Below are positions 25,001 to 34,507 of a stretch of DNA of 64,000 nt, one piece after another. Position 1 is the stretch's first letter. Each line of letters begins with the position of its first letter. The position numbers were made by a program, and so were the translations under genes. Below the pieces are notes generated by a model that worked only from the letters and a program-made list of their open reading frames with translations, ran no database searches and was not told the origin of the DNA. Location of the stretch: positions 50,944 through 114,943 of the IMG/VR virus record IMGVR_UViG_3300044953_000102; one strand, 5' to 3'. The stretch comes from a virus.

Positions 25001-27561
25001 CAATTAATAATTTACAAAGATCTGATGCTGTTGTAATTAGAACAATGTCTGGTCCACAATATTTGGGTGGTGTAAATATTGGACCACATCTAATAACATC
25101 AGGTTTTCAAGATAAATCACTAGTTACTTTAGGAACTCTAGTTCAAAATAGTTCTGATCCTGCAATTTTACCAGGACTTCTTCCAGATTTTAATGATGAT
25201 AAAAAAGACTTACCATTTAGTTTACAAATAGCAAGTCATTATGGTGCAATCAAAGGAAGAGTGAGAAATCAATATGGTCAATTGGGTAGTGAATTTCAAA
25301 CAGTTATTACACCATGTGAACAAAAATTATCAAATTATAATGTACAACCTGCCGGGTGGATTTGTCCTACAATTAATGGACAAAATTATAGTGCAAATGT
25401 AATTACAAGAACTCCAATATTTTTTGGAGGAGATACTTATATAAATAGATATACGGAGAAGAACAACATGATGTTCTTTTATAATTGGTTATATGGACAA
25501 CCAGATGGGTTTGAATATAACTACTTCTTATATAGTATGATACCAAGTGCAAGATTTGCTACAAATAGTATTGCATATGATCCAGGAGATTTAGCAGAAG
25601 TTTTTAATTTTAATTCTCCTGCTGTACCTGGTACAGGTGCATTTCCAGGAAGATTTTATAATTTGGACTACTATGTACCAGGTATACTTGGTAATAGAAA
25701 ATATAATTATAATGATGATACTAAAGGTGGTTCTCCAGGATTTTTTCCTTTTCAAAATTTTGTAGAAAGAGAAAAAGGTTTATGGTCAGTAAGAGATGCA
25801 TACTTTTATTTAGCTAACTCAGGAGTAAGGGATTTCTTTGTTGAATCTGAAGTACTTATTGATTTTAGAAAACAAAGTACAAGAGAGGGTGGTAAACATT
25901 ATGATCCTTATAAATATACTGATATTGAAGCTATGTTTGATATGAACCCAGATATTATGGGTAGACTTAGTGAATATATCTATGATTACTCATTAAGTGT
26001 TTCTAAACTATACAATCAATATTTTTCTGTAGGTAGTTTACAATCAAGATATTATGACCCAGAAGTAGCTAAATATTGTTACACATATTATCCAGATAGA
26101 ATAATTTATTCATTACCTCAACAAGATGAAGCAATAAAAGATAGTTGGTTTATCTATTTAGTAAATAACTATAAGGAATTTAAAGGGCAAATATCTGGTG
26201 TTAAGTCAATTAACAAATCTGGTATATTTATTACTTTTAAAAATGAAAGCCCATTAATGTATCAAGGTGTAGATACACTTGAGACAGATTTAAATACTAA
26301 GATTACTATTGGGGATGGTGGATTATTTTCTCAGCCACAACAATCTGTTTCTAATGCCGATAAGGCATATGAATATGGATCATCACAAAATAGATTATCT
26401 GTAATATCTACACCAGCAGGTATATTCTATATGTCTCAAAATCAAGGTAGAATATTTAGTTATGGTCAAGGTTTACAAGAGATATCCCAATCAGGATTAA
26501 AGTGGTGGTTTATTTTATATATGCCATATCAATTAACTTTAGATTTTCCTGAATATCCTTGGACAGATAATCCTGTAGCTGGTATTGGATGTCAAGCAAC
26601 TTATGACAGTTCTAGTGCAGTTCTTTATTTTGCTAAAAAAGACTACCGTCTTAAAAAAGAATTTAAAGGAAGAGTTACATATGAACCATTAGATAGAAAA
26701 GGATTTGGAGATGTTTTTATTCTTGATGGATCTAAAAATTCTAAATACAGACTAGGAGATCCTTATCTTTTTGATGATGCTTCTTGGACAGTGAGCTATG
26801 ACCCTAAACAACAATACTGGGTAAGTTTTCATGACTGGCATCCTGATTTATTAATACCAACTAAAGATATATTCTTAAGTACAAAAGGTAATGGTATATG
26901 GAAACATAATTTTATCTGTGATGGTTTCTGTAATTTCTATGGTCAACAATATGGCTTTGAAATAGAATTTCCAATTGTTACTGGTCAAACAGTAATGACC
27001 ACTAGATCAATGGAATATATTTTAGAAGCATACAGAAGACGTGGTGATAGTTGTATAGATCAACATCATGTTCTTGATTACAACTTTGATACAGCTGTAG
27101 TTTATAATTCAGAACAAGTTTCCGGATACTTAAATTTAAATATATATCCTAAGAACGATATTAATCTATCACTACAATATCCTAAGATAGGTACAAACCA
27201 GTCTTCATACGATATATTATTTTCTAAAGAAGAACAGAAGTATAGATTCAATCAATTCTGGGATATTACAAAAGATCGTGCAGAGTTCCCTATAGGTTCT
27301 AATTATCCTCCTACAGGTCCATTAGTTCCAGGTACTACTCAACTTCTTGGTAATTACTCTTCTGAAAATACTTGGATTACAGCTGCAGATGGATACAGTA
27401 GAATATTAAATCCAAATAATATGGATTATAGTAAACCTGAATTGCAAAGAAAAAAATTCAGACATTACTTGAATTTCTTAAATTTAAGAAAAGAGCAGTG
27501 TAATGATGTTAACGTCATACTCAAAATGTCAAATAGTAAAAATCAATATTCTTCAAGGTAA
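22060..27561 (+). CDS. Giant tail hub/stabilisation (beta-propeller-like) protein
   Basis: This 1833-residue protein begins SFTKGLNKDSDPSFVQEGMW followed by HAINVVNNTIEGD and LSNETSN. This N-terminal pattern (G-L-N-x-D...G...A-x-N...G) is seen in P22 gp10-like hub and stabilisation proteins of podoviruses and in crAss-like tail hub or muzzle proteins. Most of the chain is beta-rich with many Tyr, Asn and Trp residues. An Ala/Gly-rich hydrophobic insert (about residues 760-880) could insert into membrane or pack inside the tail channel. It starts two bases after the ring protein and overlaps the next gene (TAATG). The length is large for the group, so extra domains are likely, but none was recognised. 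Confidence 0.6.
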   Translation: MAKYQGLQDTSKSFTNSFTKGLNKDSDPSFVQEGMWTHAINVVNNTIEGDVGTLSNETSNILCASVGRSMPATVTEKFILGAIYLYSDKWIIYSVGYNAIGLAVTSEIGLLEEDVCTYREIVQDPCLSFDKHYLISGASREKEDCSWQVYWADGLNPDRFLNIGDPKLWPTPDYQWVGGTINMNFYSNGSDTTFLWPGVQWEQTCPTPAPAGGGPYVLDCEHCRDVNKLDCPKTRIARLMETPCLNLILGQSGGTLANGTYFAVIAYSIKGQKVTDWFSQSNFQFVYTENDLEGSLTVEVSADSENFDEFILAIVESTNQQTVATQMGIYSTKTSRIAIDQINPSNIKIPLEQIPIQTPVFETSDQMTDVNGYLMRVGPRSKFDFNYQPLANLIRAKWTSVEYPADYYVKGGNKTNYLRDEVYTFYIRWIYDTGDKSASYHIPGRPSKNFQIPGGISMAETDFFNVTNDKNVLATDDQVFEVYNTASFSPYPTTLPGATLVNGKWVLPDGGTLLAVGEMGYWQSSERYPNNRPDIWNPSKYCWTGPAAQIQPGQTEGYYDLCGKNIRHHKFPEDFINNSANTEVMHFRPTTNAATSGDEYFIRIMGVMFENIILPKDQDGNDIPGIVGYEILRGSREGNKTIVAKGMVNNFRTFELKGALAKNRTGLYPNYPYNTIQPIGWSINQNDHNYNVNDPYIKNVGNNNDVVNQDIPTDIFTFHSPDTMFRTPFLSTTEFKLYGSLNGYADMNFQEPNGHPKFKLLSDYVVLPMIIAGVAEAIISMIGRRTINSPTIVPGSGASDAAGAASAAALAAMPIVTGAAASYNAFIGSYYSSGQALADVFLMLAGGYGATQLSAFDQGLAAATAAAATSNVVVPATIAGTIELPDFAYLDPITRTLGALNQIVYYFSEGADIALKIFYAITPYRQYALQQVSHGYYNTMSRISNSLLKRFRIDDSFYMRDNIQQVSKYQDVTTGNYYNYTINNLQRSDAVVIRTMSGPQYLGGVNIGPHLITSGFQDKSLVTLGTLVQNSSDPAILPGLLPDFNDDKKDLPFSLQIASHYGAIKGRVRNQYGQLGSEFQTVITPCEQKLSNYNVQPAGWICPTINGQNYSANVITRTPIFFGGDTYINRYTEKNNMMFFYNWLYGQPDGFEYNYFLYSMIPSARFATNSIAYDPGDLAEVFNFNSPAVPGTGAFPGRFYNLDYYVPGILGNRKYNYNDDTKGGSPGFFPFQNFVEREKGLWSVRDAYFYLANSGVRDFFVESEVLIDFRKQSTREGGKHYDPYKYTDIEAMFDMNPDIMGRLSEYIYDYSLSVSKLYNQYFSVGSLQSRYYDPEVAKYCYTYYPDRIIYSLPQQDEAIKDSWFIYLVNNYKEFKGQISGVKSINKSGIFITFKNESPLMYQGVDTLETDLNTKITIGDGGLFSQPQQSVSNADKAYEYGSSQNRLSVISTPAGIFYMSQNQGRIFSYGQGLQEISQSGLKWWFILYMPYQLTLDFPEYPWTDNPVAGIGCQATYDSSSAVLYFAKKDYRLKKEFKGRVTYEPLDRKGFGDVFILDGSKNSKYRLGDPYLFDDASWTVSYDPKQQYWVSFHDWHPDLLIPTKDIFLSTKGNGIWKHNFICDGFCNFYGQQYGFEIEFPIVTGQTVMTTRSMEYILEAYRRRGDSCIDQHHVLDYNFDTAVVYNSEQVSGYLNLNIYPKNDINLSLQYPKIGTNQSSYDILFSKEEQKYRFNQFWDITKDRAEFPIGSNYPPTGPLVPGTTQLLGNYSSENTWITAADGYSRILNPNNMDYSKPELQRKKFRHYLNFLNLRKEQCNDVNVILKMSNSKNQYSSR

Positions 27562-30500
27562 TGTATAATAAAAAAATTCTTATTGATGCGCTAAAGAAGT
27601 TAGGAAGTGCCAAAGCTCCAGCTCAAAAAAAAGACATAGTAGTAGGTTCAAATAATCCTACTGAAATGTTTGCTATGCAAAAAGGTTTTTCACCATATGA
27701 CAAAAAGTTAAATGTAAAAAAATCTAACATACATGGTAAAGGTTTATTTACTGAACAACCACTTAAAAAAGGAGAACTAATTGGTTTAGCACATGTTAAT
27801 AATCAACCTACACCTATTGTTGGTAATTTTCATAATCATTCTGAAAATAATGCAACAGCATTAAGTATACGTAGGGGTAATCAAAGATATTTAGTTGCTG
27901 CAAAAGATTTAGAACCCGGTACAGAAATTACAACTAATTATAGATTGCAACCTGAATTAGGTCAACCAGAAGATTTTTTACATTCAATAAATGAAACTCC
28001 TACTGCTAGACGTGGTGGTTCAGCTCCAAAACTTCCAAATAAAAAAAACTCAAGAGCCTACTCAAGAAGTCTTGATGCTACTAATAGACTATTTGCAGAA
28101 CATCCTTGGTTTAAAAAATCTAAATCTAGAAAGAATAAGATTTATGATCCTAATGCTAAATACTATCAGGATGGTGGAGAACAAGGATGTCCAGAAGGTT
28201 ATACATACAATCCAGAAACAAAAAGATGTACAAGAAAAAACACAAATTGTCCTGAAGGTTATTTCTTTGATGCACAAGAAGGAAGATGTAAATCTAAAGC
28301 TTATAGAGAAAAATTTGAATTATATAATAAAGGCACTAAAATTACACCAACTGAAGAAGAAGAATCTTATTCTTATTGGCCAGATGATCTTACTTTAAAA
28401 TATCTAGATAAAGATATAATGAATAATCCAGAAGGTTCTGAAGTTAATAGACCATTTTTAATAAACCCTATTAAAACAATTGGTATTTATAATCCTGAAA
28501 GAGAATATGAAGAAGATATTGATGACAGATATCTAGCTGATACATACGTTAATGTATATCCAGATTTAAATTACCAAGTAGTTGTAGATCCTAGTAAGCC
28601 AAAAGGATATAATGCAGACAAATCTATATACTATGTTCCTGATGAGAATAATTTTGAATTTGAAAAATTTAAACAATATAAAAAACTAAAAGAAATTGAA
28701 AAAGAAAACTTATCAAATCTTGCAAAATATCCAAATTTAATAACAAAAGAATGGCAAGAAGATTATAAGTATCGTCCACAGGATGATCCTAAACTATTTT
28801 TAGATGCTGAATATTATGGTCAAGGTCTTCCGGGTTATTATACAAACCTAACAAACATGCCTTTTGATAAATATAAAAATTCAATAAAAAGAGAATTTAA
28901 TACGGGTTGTAAAGATTGTAAATATCATTATGGTATAAGTCATGAATATAATGATGATTATAATATCAACTTAATTAATCTTGGACATGTAAAAAAAGGT
29001 CTTAAAAGCAATGACCCTTCTTATGACATAAGAAATATAAAAGAATATGATTATGTAGATCTTCCAGATGAATCTATAATACCAAGATTTGACTTAGAAT
29101 CTGCTGATACAGAACCACCTATTTATAGAGAAGGTGATCCAAGTATGCTAGTACCTCATATGAGATTAGAACCTGGCAAAAAAAAATCTAAAAAACATAG
29201 AGGACGTTTAATGTATGGTAAAGGTCAAAAATATAAATGGACTACTTATAGACAAACTAAAGATTTAGAGTTTGGTACACATAAAACTAATAGACCTATA
29301 CCAGCTTTAGTTCAAAAATTTACAGGTTATGATCCTAAATATTATCAAGGTTATGATAAAGAAGTAGGTGATGAAACTGAATTTGTTCCTGGAGAAATTG
29401 AAAGAGCAGAGCAAGAAGGAAGAAAAGTTAACTTTAAAGGTGCGGCTACACTTAGAGATTTAAAAAAACAAAAGGAGTATGAAAGACAATGGTTAGAATA
29501 TCAAAAACAAAAAGATGAAGTAAGACAAAGAAATGAGGATTACTTAAAACAATATAATATTACCCCTGAAGAATATGAACAATACTATGGTCCTTTTAGA
29601 AGAGGAGGACAATTACCTAAAGCTCAATATGGAATACCACAAGAGTTTTATCAAAACTGGTATCAAAATAGGGTAATGCCTACTCCAGAAGGACAAAAAC
29701 TTTTAGATAAAATACGTCCTGAAGCTTTAGAAAGATCAAGACAAATGATACCTTATATTTATTCTGATAAACTAAAACTAGATGATGCAGGATATTATGA
29801 TACAAAAACTCAAGAAATAATTTTAAATAAGTTTTTACCAGAAGCACAAATAGAAGCTACAAAACAACACGAGTTTGGACATCATATACAAGCAGGAAAT
29901 AAATTTTATAATGTTTTAGATAAACCACATCAATTTCTTGTTGAACAAAATATTGTAGAGCCTGAAAAAATAAGTACAGGAAATTCAGAATGGGATGAAA
30001 AATTAAAAGAAAACTATGATTATGTAACTCAACCAGACGAAATGCATGCAAGAGTAATGACTCTTAGAAGATTAGCTGGATTTCAACCTAATCAAGTTAT
30101 TACTGAAAAAGATCTTAAAGATTATTTTAATAGAGTAAAGGAAGCTGGGGAAGCATTAGACCCAGATATAGAAGATCTAAGAGGAGTTACTAAAGGAAAT
30201 CAATCTATAGTAAATCTATTAAATGATATGGTCTCTGTTCCTAGTAATAGAGAAGATTTACAAGTTGCTAAGTATGGTGTTGAATTAGATCTTACAGAAG
30301 ATGAAATTAAAAAATATGTGGATAGAGGTTATGTGGTAGAAGACATTTCTATACCTTCATTAACAAAGATGAAAAAAGGTGGTTTACCTTGTCCACCTTT
30401 TTGTTCACCATTAATTGAACTTTCAAAAGGCTTGTCATCTATTGCACAAAATATTCCAAAAACAAATTTTTTAGGAAGGGGAATAGCAAATACTGCAACA

Positions 30501-31562
30501 ATTTTAGATGAAGGTTTGGGACAAGCTTTTTTAGCTAAGTCTAACGCAGATGCAATATCTGCAGGTAATAAATGGTTACATAATTGGATACAACATCCTA
30601 CAACACAAATGAAAATTCAAGCTGATATGTTGGATGTAATAAACAATAAAAATTTAAATCCTTACAGGATTAAATATGAAACACCAAGATATGGAGATAT
30701 TGTTCTCAATCCAGAAGAACAATATACAGAAGCATTAAAGATTGCTCAAAATTATATGCCTGATGCTAAACCATATTCTTTTGAAAATTTCTTTTCTAAT
30801 TTAAAAGAGGATAAATTAAATCCAATGTTTGATGTTATGGGTATAACATACAAACATCAGTCAGATCCTATTATGCGTAGTTTATATAGTCATGCATTTT
30901 TTAAACCAAACAGTACTCAAATTGATACTGACTATAAACCTTTTAAACATTATGGGACATTTATTAGAAGAAGTCCATCATTTAGTCCTTATCAAAAAGA
31001 ATTAGTAACAATACATGAAGGTACACATGAGTGGATAACAGATAAATTGTTAAAAGAAACTGGTCAAAAAGATTTAATCTTAAGCAGTATTGATCCAGAA
31101 ATTAAAAAACTTTTTGATAAATGGTCAGTAGATCGTGAAACAAAAGATTTAACTGAGGATGAAAAAAAGCTTGCTTATCTATCAAATCCAACAGAAGTGC
31201 ATGCAAGAATAATGGAATTAAGAAGACATAATAATTTAACTCCTTCTGATTATGTTGATGAAAATATGGCAAAAAAATTTCTTGAACAAATTAAAAATAA
31301 AGAAATATCTGGCGGCAAAGAATTTGCAACAGTTTTAAAAAATGATCCTAAAACATTATCTAAATTAATGAATGATTTATATAATATTTCAATTCCTTTG
31401 GGTGTTGGTATTGGAGGAGCATCTTTATTAAAAAATCCATACAAAGAAGAATCACCAATTGGTGGATATAAAATGGGTGGAGAGTTTGAATTAGGTGATG
31501 AAGTAGATGAAGTTACTATGAAAGAATTAAAAAAATTAGGTTTTACATTTGAAAAAATATAA
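27561..31562 (+). CDS. Virion-type protein: SET domain plus two HExxH zincin domains
   Basis: This 1333-residue multidomain protein probably travels in the virion. Residues 50-128 form a SET methyltransferase domain: SNIHGKGLF (55-63), NFHNHSENNA (89-98) and GTEITTNYR (120-128) match the G-x-G, N-H-S and GEELT-x-D-Y signatures. Two CPEG repeats follow at 210-223 and 230-243, then a long charged region and LPKAQYG (685-691). Zincin 1 has HEFGH at 770-774 and later MHARVMTLRR; zincin 2 has HEGTH at 1152-1156 and later VHARIMELRR. The two zincins look duplicated. Between and after them come EIKKYVDRGYVVED and a related C-terminus, GFTFEKI. Substrates are unknown. Confidence 0.75.
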   Translation: MYNKKILIDALKKLGSAKAPAQKKDIVVGSNNPTEMFAMQKGFSPYDKKLNVKKSNIHGKGLFTEQPLKKGELIGLAHVNNQPTPIVGNFHNHSENNATALSIRRGNQRYLVAAKDLEPGTEITTNYRLQPELGQPEDFLHSINETPTARRGGSAPKLPNKKNSRAYSRSLDATNRLFAEHPWFKKSKSRKNKIYDPNAKYYQDGGEQGCPEGYTYNPETKRCTRKNTNCPEGYFFDAQEGRCKSKAYREKFELYNKGTKITPTEEEESYSYWPDDLTLKYLDKDIMNNPEGSEVNRPFLINPIKTIGIYNPEREYEEDIDDRYLADTYVNVYPDLNYQVVVDPSKPKGYNADKSIYYVPDENNFEFEKFKQYKKLKEIEKENLSNLAKYPNLITKEWQEDYKYRPQDDPKLFLDAEYYGQGLPGYYTNLTNMPFDKYKNSIKREFNTGCKDCKYHYGISHEYNDDYNINLINLGHVKKGLKSNDPSYDIRNIKEYDYVDLPDESIIPRFDLESADTEPPIYREGDPSMLVPHMRLEPGKKKSKKHRGRLMYGKGQKYKWTTYRQTKDLEFGTHKTNRPIPALVQKFTGYDPKYYQGYDKEVGDETEFVPGEIERAEQEGRKVNFKGAATLRDLKKQKEYERQWLEYQKQKDEVRQRNEDYLKQYNITPEEYEQYYGPFRRGGQLPKAQYGIPQEFYQNWYQNRVMPTPEGQKLLDKIRPEALERSRQMIPYIYSDKLKLDDAGYYDTKTQEIILNKFLPEAQIEATKQHEFGHHIQAGNKFYNVLDKPHQFLVEQNIVEPEKISTGNSEWDEKLKENYDYVTQPDEMHARVMTLRRLAGFQPNQVITEKDLKDYFNRVKEAGEALDPDIEDLRGVTKGNQSIVNLLNDMVSVPSNREDLQVAKYGVELDLTEDEIKKYVDRGYVVEDISIPSLTKMKKGGLPCPPFCSPLIELSKGLSSIAQNIPKTNFLGRGIANTATILDEGLGQAFLAKSNADAISAGNKWLHNWIQHPTTQMKIQADMLDVINNKNLNPYRIKYETPRYGDIVLNPEEQYTEALKIAQNYMPDAKPYSFENFFSNLKEDKLNPMFDVMGITYKHQSDPIMRSLYSHAFFKPNSTQIDTDYKPFKHYGTFIRRSPSFSPYQKELVTIHEGTHEWITDKLLKETGQKDLILSSIDPEIKKLFDKWSVDRETKDLTEDEKKLAYLSNPTEVHARIMELRRHNNLTPSDYVDENMAKKFLEQIKNKEISGGKEFATVLKNDPKTLSKLMNDLYNISIPLGVGIGGASLLKNPYKEESPIGGYKMGGEFELGDEVDEVTMKELKKLGFTFEKI

Positions 31563-31564
31563 TC

Positions 31565-34156
31565 ATGGCTAAGTATAGAATTACCAGTATACCACAGTCT
31601 TTACCAAAAGCGCAATTAGGTTTATTTAAAAATAAAAATACATCTCCATTATGGGAAGCTCAATCTGTTCCAGTTTTTCCAGATCAAGAATCTTCTATTG
31701 AAGATGTTATGCCTAGAAGAACTGCTGAAGAACAAGCTAATATTTTTCCTATTATAAATCCAGATTTGTCAGGTTCTGCTGAATATGATTTTTCAAAAAG
31801 TTGTCCAAATCGTCAAATTTTTTATAGAGGTCAATGTGTTAGTGAAGATGTATTAAATGTAATTCTTCAAAGAGAACAAGAAACTGAAAAATTTCAAGCT
31901 AAAGAAAGTTTTAGAAATCAACAAATTGCACATAATAAAATGCTTGATGATTTGTATATAAAAAATATGCAAATAGCTCAAGAAGAAAAAAATCTTGCTC
32001 AAAAAATTAAACATGAAGATTATGTAAAAGATTTTAAAAAATCAAAAAAATCTACACAAATAAAACCATTAGACGTATTTGATACAAATACATTAAGTGA
32101 AATGGTTCCAGTTATTGGGGATGATGGAAAAGTAGTAATGGATGAAGAGACTGGTAAACCAAAAATGCAAACAAGAAGAGAAGCACTTAGTTCACAATAT
32201 CTTTTAATTGATAATGATGAAAATAGTAACATTGGTTCAACTGGAACTACTTCTGCTTGGCCATTAGCAGTTGTTGCAGATAGAATTTACAATAGTGGAT
32301 TTCAACCAACACAGTTTAAAACAATATGGAAATTTAATGATGACCAAGTAAGACAAGTAAAAGAACAAACTGGTTCATTAATGGAAAATGCAAAAAATGC
32401 ATATGATAATGAAGCATATAATAGAATTTTAAAAAAAGCACTTGAGCTCAACATTACACCAGAAGAAGCTGCAAAAATTGTTGCTGGAAAAAATTCTAGT
32501 TTTGGATATGCAGAAAGTCTAACAAAAGAATATGCTCCCAATGTTCAGAAAATTATAAATACAGCATTTGAAGATCTTATGAAAAAAACAGGATCAAGTG
32601 CTGATGCAGAAAAACTTAGTCCTACTCAAAAAGAATTATTGCTTAATTTAGAAGAAACAAAGGATCAACAATTCTTAAATATAAATGGTGGTCATTATGT
32701 AACAGATAAAGATGGTTATAAAATATGGGTTCCTCCCGGAGTAGGAGCAAATATAATGCCACTACCTGCTGAAAGTACTGCAGTAAGAAATAAGATAGGT
32801 GCATGGACTACAGATCCTGCAACAGGTAAAAAACAGTGGGTTGCACCTAATAATAATACAGCTTATGAAAATGCTCAAGCTGAAAAACTAATTAAAGAGC
32901 AAGAAAATATGGTTGCTCAAATACAATATGCTGCTTTAAGAAGATTAATTGAATCTCCAGATGTTACTGATGCAGAAAGATTAAAAATAGCTAACGATCC
33001 AAAAAAACTTGAAAAACTAATAAGTGAATATGTAAATTGGTCTTATTCACCTGAAGGAGAATTTGATCCACGTAGAGAACAAACTCAAGGTGAATATAGA
33101 TATACTCCTGGACATTTAAAATCAGATTTTAAAATAACTCCTGAAGGTGCACAATGGTCTCCTGGTCGCTATGGTCAGGGAAGATATATTGATGGTCCTG
33201 TAAATATGGTTTATCCTGAGAAATATGTTATGGGACCTGGTGCAGGAGTTCTTGGTGGAGGTCTTAGATTACTTAATAAACCACTTGCTAGTTTTATTGG
33301 AAGTAGTGCTGCACCTTGGTTAACTGCTGGTAATTTATTTGGTGCTTATACTATATATAATGCAGTTAGACCAGAAGGAACTATTTCAAGTGCATATGAT
33401 AAATTTTCAGAGGGTGATTATAAAGGTGGTGCTTTAAAAAGTCTTGAAGCAGCATTGGAGTTGTTTCCCACTGTAGGTATTATTTCAAAAGGTGCTAAAT
33501 TATTAAAGTCAACACCAAGATTTTTTGAATATACTGCTCCTTCAGGTAGAACTTTTGGTCTTGGAAATGCAAACTTACCAAATATAACAACTGCAGAAAA
33601 ACCTGAGCAATTTCTTAGTTTAATGACAGGTAGTAATGCTTCTCAGTTAAAAAATTTATATTCAACAGAAGCTGATATTATAAATGCAGAAAAAGCACTT
33701 GCTAGTGGTCAAGCATTTCCAAGATATACATTTACTCATCCTGCAAAAACACAATTACAACTTGAACAAGCATATCAGAATTTAGATCCTAAAGAATTTA
33801 TGCTTAAGAATTTAGGATTTAGATTAGGAGAAAGTTCACCTATTGAATTTGGAACTTTTAGTCAACCTACAAAATATTCAACAAAATTTGGAGAATTTAC
33901 TTTTGGCCCTAAAAGATTTTATCCTGCTAAACTTGAGAGTATAGATTTTAAATCACCCACGGTCTATGATGAAGGTTCTGTAAATATGTTAGGTCTTAAA
34001 GAAGGAGGTTATCTACCACAAGCTCAAGGAGGGTTAATTGCATTAGCTAAAAATTTATCTAAAGGTTTAGCAATTCCAGTTTCATCTACAGTGTCTGCAT
34101 TAAGAAAAATACCAGCAACATATACTGCAATTGCTGAAGGTGGTAATTTATTTTAA
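31565..34156 (+). CDS. Virion-type cargo protein, 5' part of a frameshifted gene
   Basis: This 863-residue reading frame starts YRITSIPQSLPKAQLGL, the same N-terminal style as the genes at 34537 and 39375. A CPNRQIFYRGQC motif is at residues 80-91. A long coiled coil follows (about residues 95-160). Further on are a Gly-rich hydrophobic segment near 560-600 (GAGVLGGGLRLLNKP, then AAPWLTAGNLFGAYTIYNAV) and LPQAQGG at 817-823. The frame stops inside GGNLF at a TTTT run; shifting by one base continues into a 107-residue tail (34155-34478). The intact protein would be about 970 residues. No enzyme domain was recognised. The hydrophobic segment suggests an ejected protein that crosses or lines the host envelope. 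Confidence 0.6.
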   Translation: MAKYRITSIPQSLPKAQLGLFKNKNTSPLWEAQSVPVFPDQESSIEDVMPRRTAEEQANIFPIINPDLSGSAEYDFSKSCPNRQIFYRGQCVSEDVLNVILQREQETEKFQAKESFRNQQIAHNKMLDDLYIKNMQIAQEEKNLAQKIKHEDYVKDFKKSKKSTQIKPLDVFDTNTLSEMVPVIGDDGKVVMDEETGKPKMQTRREALSSQYLLIDNDENSNIGSTGTTSAWPLAVVADRIYNSGFQPTQFKTIWKFNDDQVRQVKEQTGSLMENAKNAYDNEAYNRILKKALELNITPEEAAKIVAGKNSSFGYAESLTKEYAPNVQKIINTAFEDLMKKTGSSADAEKLSPTQKELLLNLEETKDQQFLNINGGHYVTDKDGYKIWVPPGVGANIMPLPAESTAVRNKIGAWTTDPATGKKQWVAPNNNTAYENAQAEKLIKEQENMVAQIQYAALRRLIESPDVTDAERLKIANDPKKLEKLISEYVNWSYSPEGEFDPRREQTQGEYRYTPGHLKSDFKITPEGAQWSPGRYGQGRYIDGPVNMVYPEKYVMGPGAGVLGGGLRLLNKPLASFIGSSAAPWLTAGNLFGAYTIYNAVRPEGTISSAYDKFSEGDYKGGALKSLEAALELFPTVGIISKGAKLLKSTPRFFEYTAPSGRTFGLGNANLPNITTAEKPEQFLSLMTGSNASQLKNLYSTEADIINAEKALASGQAFPRYTFTHPAKTQLQLEQAYQNLDPKEFMLKNLGFRLGESSPIEFGTFSQPTKYSTKFGEFTFGPKRFYPAKLESIDFKSPTVYDEGSVNMLGLKEGGYLPQAQGGLIALAKNLSKGLAIPVSSTVSALRKIPATYTAIAEGGNLF

Positions 34157-34478
34157 TATAGGTTCAGCAAAAGGTGTTCCTGGTCGTGCTACAGATCCAT
34201 TAACTAATACCGCAAGAGGAACTGGTTTACATACAAGACAATGGATAAGTGGTAAGGGAAATCAAATAGGCACTATTGATCCTACTTTTAGATTTACGGA
34301 TATGAACAAAATGAGTGCTAAAGATTATTTAGAAATGGAAAGAGAAAAAGAAGACTTAATAAAGCTTTTTAATACTGGTTGGAGAGGTCATTATAAAAAA
34401 GGTGGTGTTTCAATGAAACTTTCTAAAAAAGAAATTGATCAATATATCAAAGATGGATATATAGTTGAGGATGAATAA
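34155..34478 (+). pseudogene. Frameshifted 3' part of the 31565 gene
   Basis: This frame continues the upstream protein after a one-base slip at the T run 34151-34154. Removing one T joins GGNLF to NIGSAKGVPG in a single frame. It has no credible start of its own (only a TTG out of context at 34131) and no leader. The tail carries KKGGVSMKLSKKEIDQYIKD and GYIVEDE, related to the EIKKYVDRGYVVED segment of the preceding giant protein. It could be a real mutation, programmed frameshifting or an assembly error in a homopolymer. Confidence 0.65.
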
Positions 34479-34493
34479 ACTTTATAAGTTTAT
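34475..34493 (+). other. Hairpin spanning the stop codon
   Basis: A perfect eight-pair stem, ATAAACTT (34475-34482) and AAGTTTAT (34486-34493), with loop TAT includes the stop codon. A near copy is at 42786-42802, in the same position relative to a stop. There is no T run, so it is not a classical terminator. Confidence 0.5.
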
Positions 34494-34507
34494 TGATTAA
34501 ATTAAAA

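Noticed and set aside
34131-34478. Independent 115-residue gene starting at TTG 34131
   Set aside because: It has no leader, overlaps the upstream gene, and the frame joins that gene after removal of one T, so it is better read as a frameshifted tail.
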